A stretch of 64,000 nucleotides of DNA from the NCBI GenBank assembly GCA_023229685.1, contig JALNYT010000002.1, positions 762,552 to 826,551 on the forward strand, read 5' to 3'. Below are positions 63,853 through 64,000 of the stretch, piece by piece (the first letter of the stretch is position 1; every line of letters begins with the position of its first letter). Position numbers and translations under genes: made by a program. The notes below the pieces were generated by a model that was not told the DNA's origin, ran no database searches, and was given only the letters and a program-made list of their open reading frames with translations. Source of the DNA: Sulfuritalea sp. (GTDB taxonomy: Bacteria; Pseudomonadota; Gammaproteobacteria; Burkholderiales; Rhodocyclaceae).

Positions 63853-64000
63853 GTGAGCGAAGTAGTGAGCTATACCACGTCCGGCGCTATTGCCGTCGTG
63901 ACCATCGACAGTCCGCCGGTGAATGCCGTGAACCAGGCGGTACGTGCCGGCCTGAAGCGGGTGTTCACCGAATTGCGCGGCAAGTCTGAAATCAAGGCCA
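63853..64000 (+). CDS. Enoyl-CoA hydratase/isomerase family protein, N-terminus only
   Basis: A GTG at 63853, after GAGGAGAAAC, opens a frame to the window end (49 residues). The start VVSYTTSGAIAVVTIDSPPVNAV matches the first strands of crotonase-fold enzymes (given by position 4-26). The NAVNQAVRAGL sequence is commoner in the fused 3-hydroxyacyl-CoA dehydrogenase/enoyl-CoA hydratase proteins than in short feruloyl-CoA hydratase/lyase, but the domain content cannot be judged from this fragment. Its place after fcs suggests action on hydroxycinnamoyl-CoA. Confidence 0.75.
   Translation, partial: MSEVVSYTTSGAIAVVTIDSPPVNAVNQAVRAGLKRVFTELRGKSEIKA

Overview
This is high-GC chromosomal DNA that reads like a betaproteobacterium of the Rhodocyclales/Sterolibacteriaceae kind, a facultative anaerobe that degrades aromatic compounds. 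That placement is an inference from gene content and gene order: hslV-hslU; lptM-lysA beside cyaY; mrcA divergent from pilMNOPQ-aroK-aroB-dgt, followed by gltB-gltD; and an oxygen-sensitive benzoyl-CoA reductase next to a gentisate pathway. I see no rRNA, tRNA, CRISPR array, integrase, transposase or prophage gene. Coding density is high, and many genes overlap by 1-13 bp in operons.

Layout. 1-1.2 kb (minus): a metal-type small secreted protein and the 5' part of an outer-membrane barrel protein. 1.4-5.3 kb (plus): a two-STAS protein, the HslVU protease and an AEC carrier. 5.4-9.0 kb (minus): a metallo-beta-lactamase/cyclic-nucleotide-domain fusion and an L-2-hydroxyglutarate dehydrogenase-like flavoprotein. 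9.0-10.7 kb (plus): two tandem secreted DsrE-like proteins and a HAD nucleotidase. 10.75-16.6 kb (plus): a complete malonate module (decarboxylase, TRAP transporter, malonyl-CoA synthetase). 16.6-17.8 kb: an acyltransferase and a PhnA-like small protein. 17.8-23.6 kb (minus): lptM-lysA and an RND efflux pair. 23.7-26.4 kb: cyaY and penicillin-binding protein 1A. 26.6-34.6 kb (plus): type IV pilus assembly pilMNOPQ, shikimate genes aroK-aroB and a dGTPase. 34.7-48.3 kb (plus): nitrogen assimilation (gdhA, gltBD), a PEP-synthase-like fusion protein, and cell-wall precursor genes glmU-glmS.

48.4-64 kb is an aromatic-degradation region. A minus-strand operon encodes an ATP-dependent benzoyl-CoA reductase of the Azoarcus (bzdNOPQ) type with its own ferredoxin and ferredoxin reductase. 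Its promoter region carries an FNR-type site and an inverted repeat. Upstream, also on the minus strand, is an aerobic gentisate operon (3-hydroxybenzoate 6-hydroxylase, gentisate dioxygenase, maleylpyruvate isomerase, fumarylpyruvate hydrolase) with a divergent LysR gene. The right end holds a MarR regulator, an ABC solute-binding protein, a feruloyl-CoA-synthase-like ligase and the start of an enoyl-CoA hydratase family gene. These genes would funnel 3-hydroxybenzoate and hydroxycinnamates with oxygen, and aromatic CoA thioesters without it.

The least expected signal is a dispersed repeat. A 22-bp motif, AGTCGGYGCYGG-N4-RCGGCG, occurs eight times. Five copies sit inside unrelated genes in the same reading frame, and two sit between convergent genes. 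A related arm flanks a palindromic hairpin that lies inside both lysA and lptM and appears to have added residues to both proteins.
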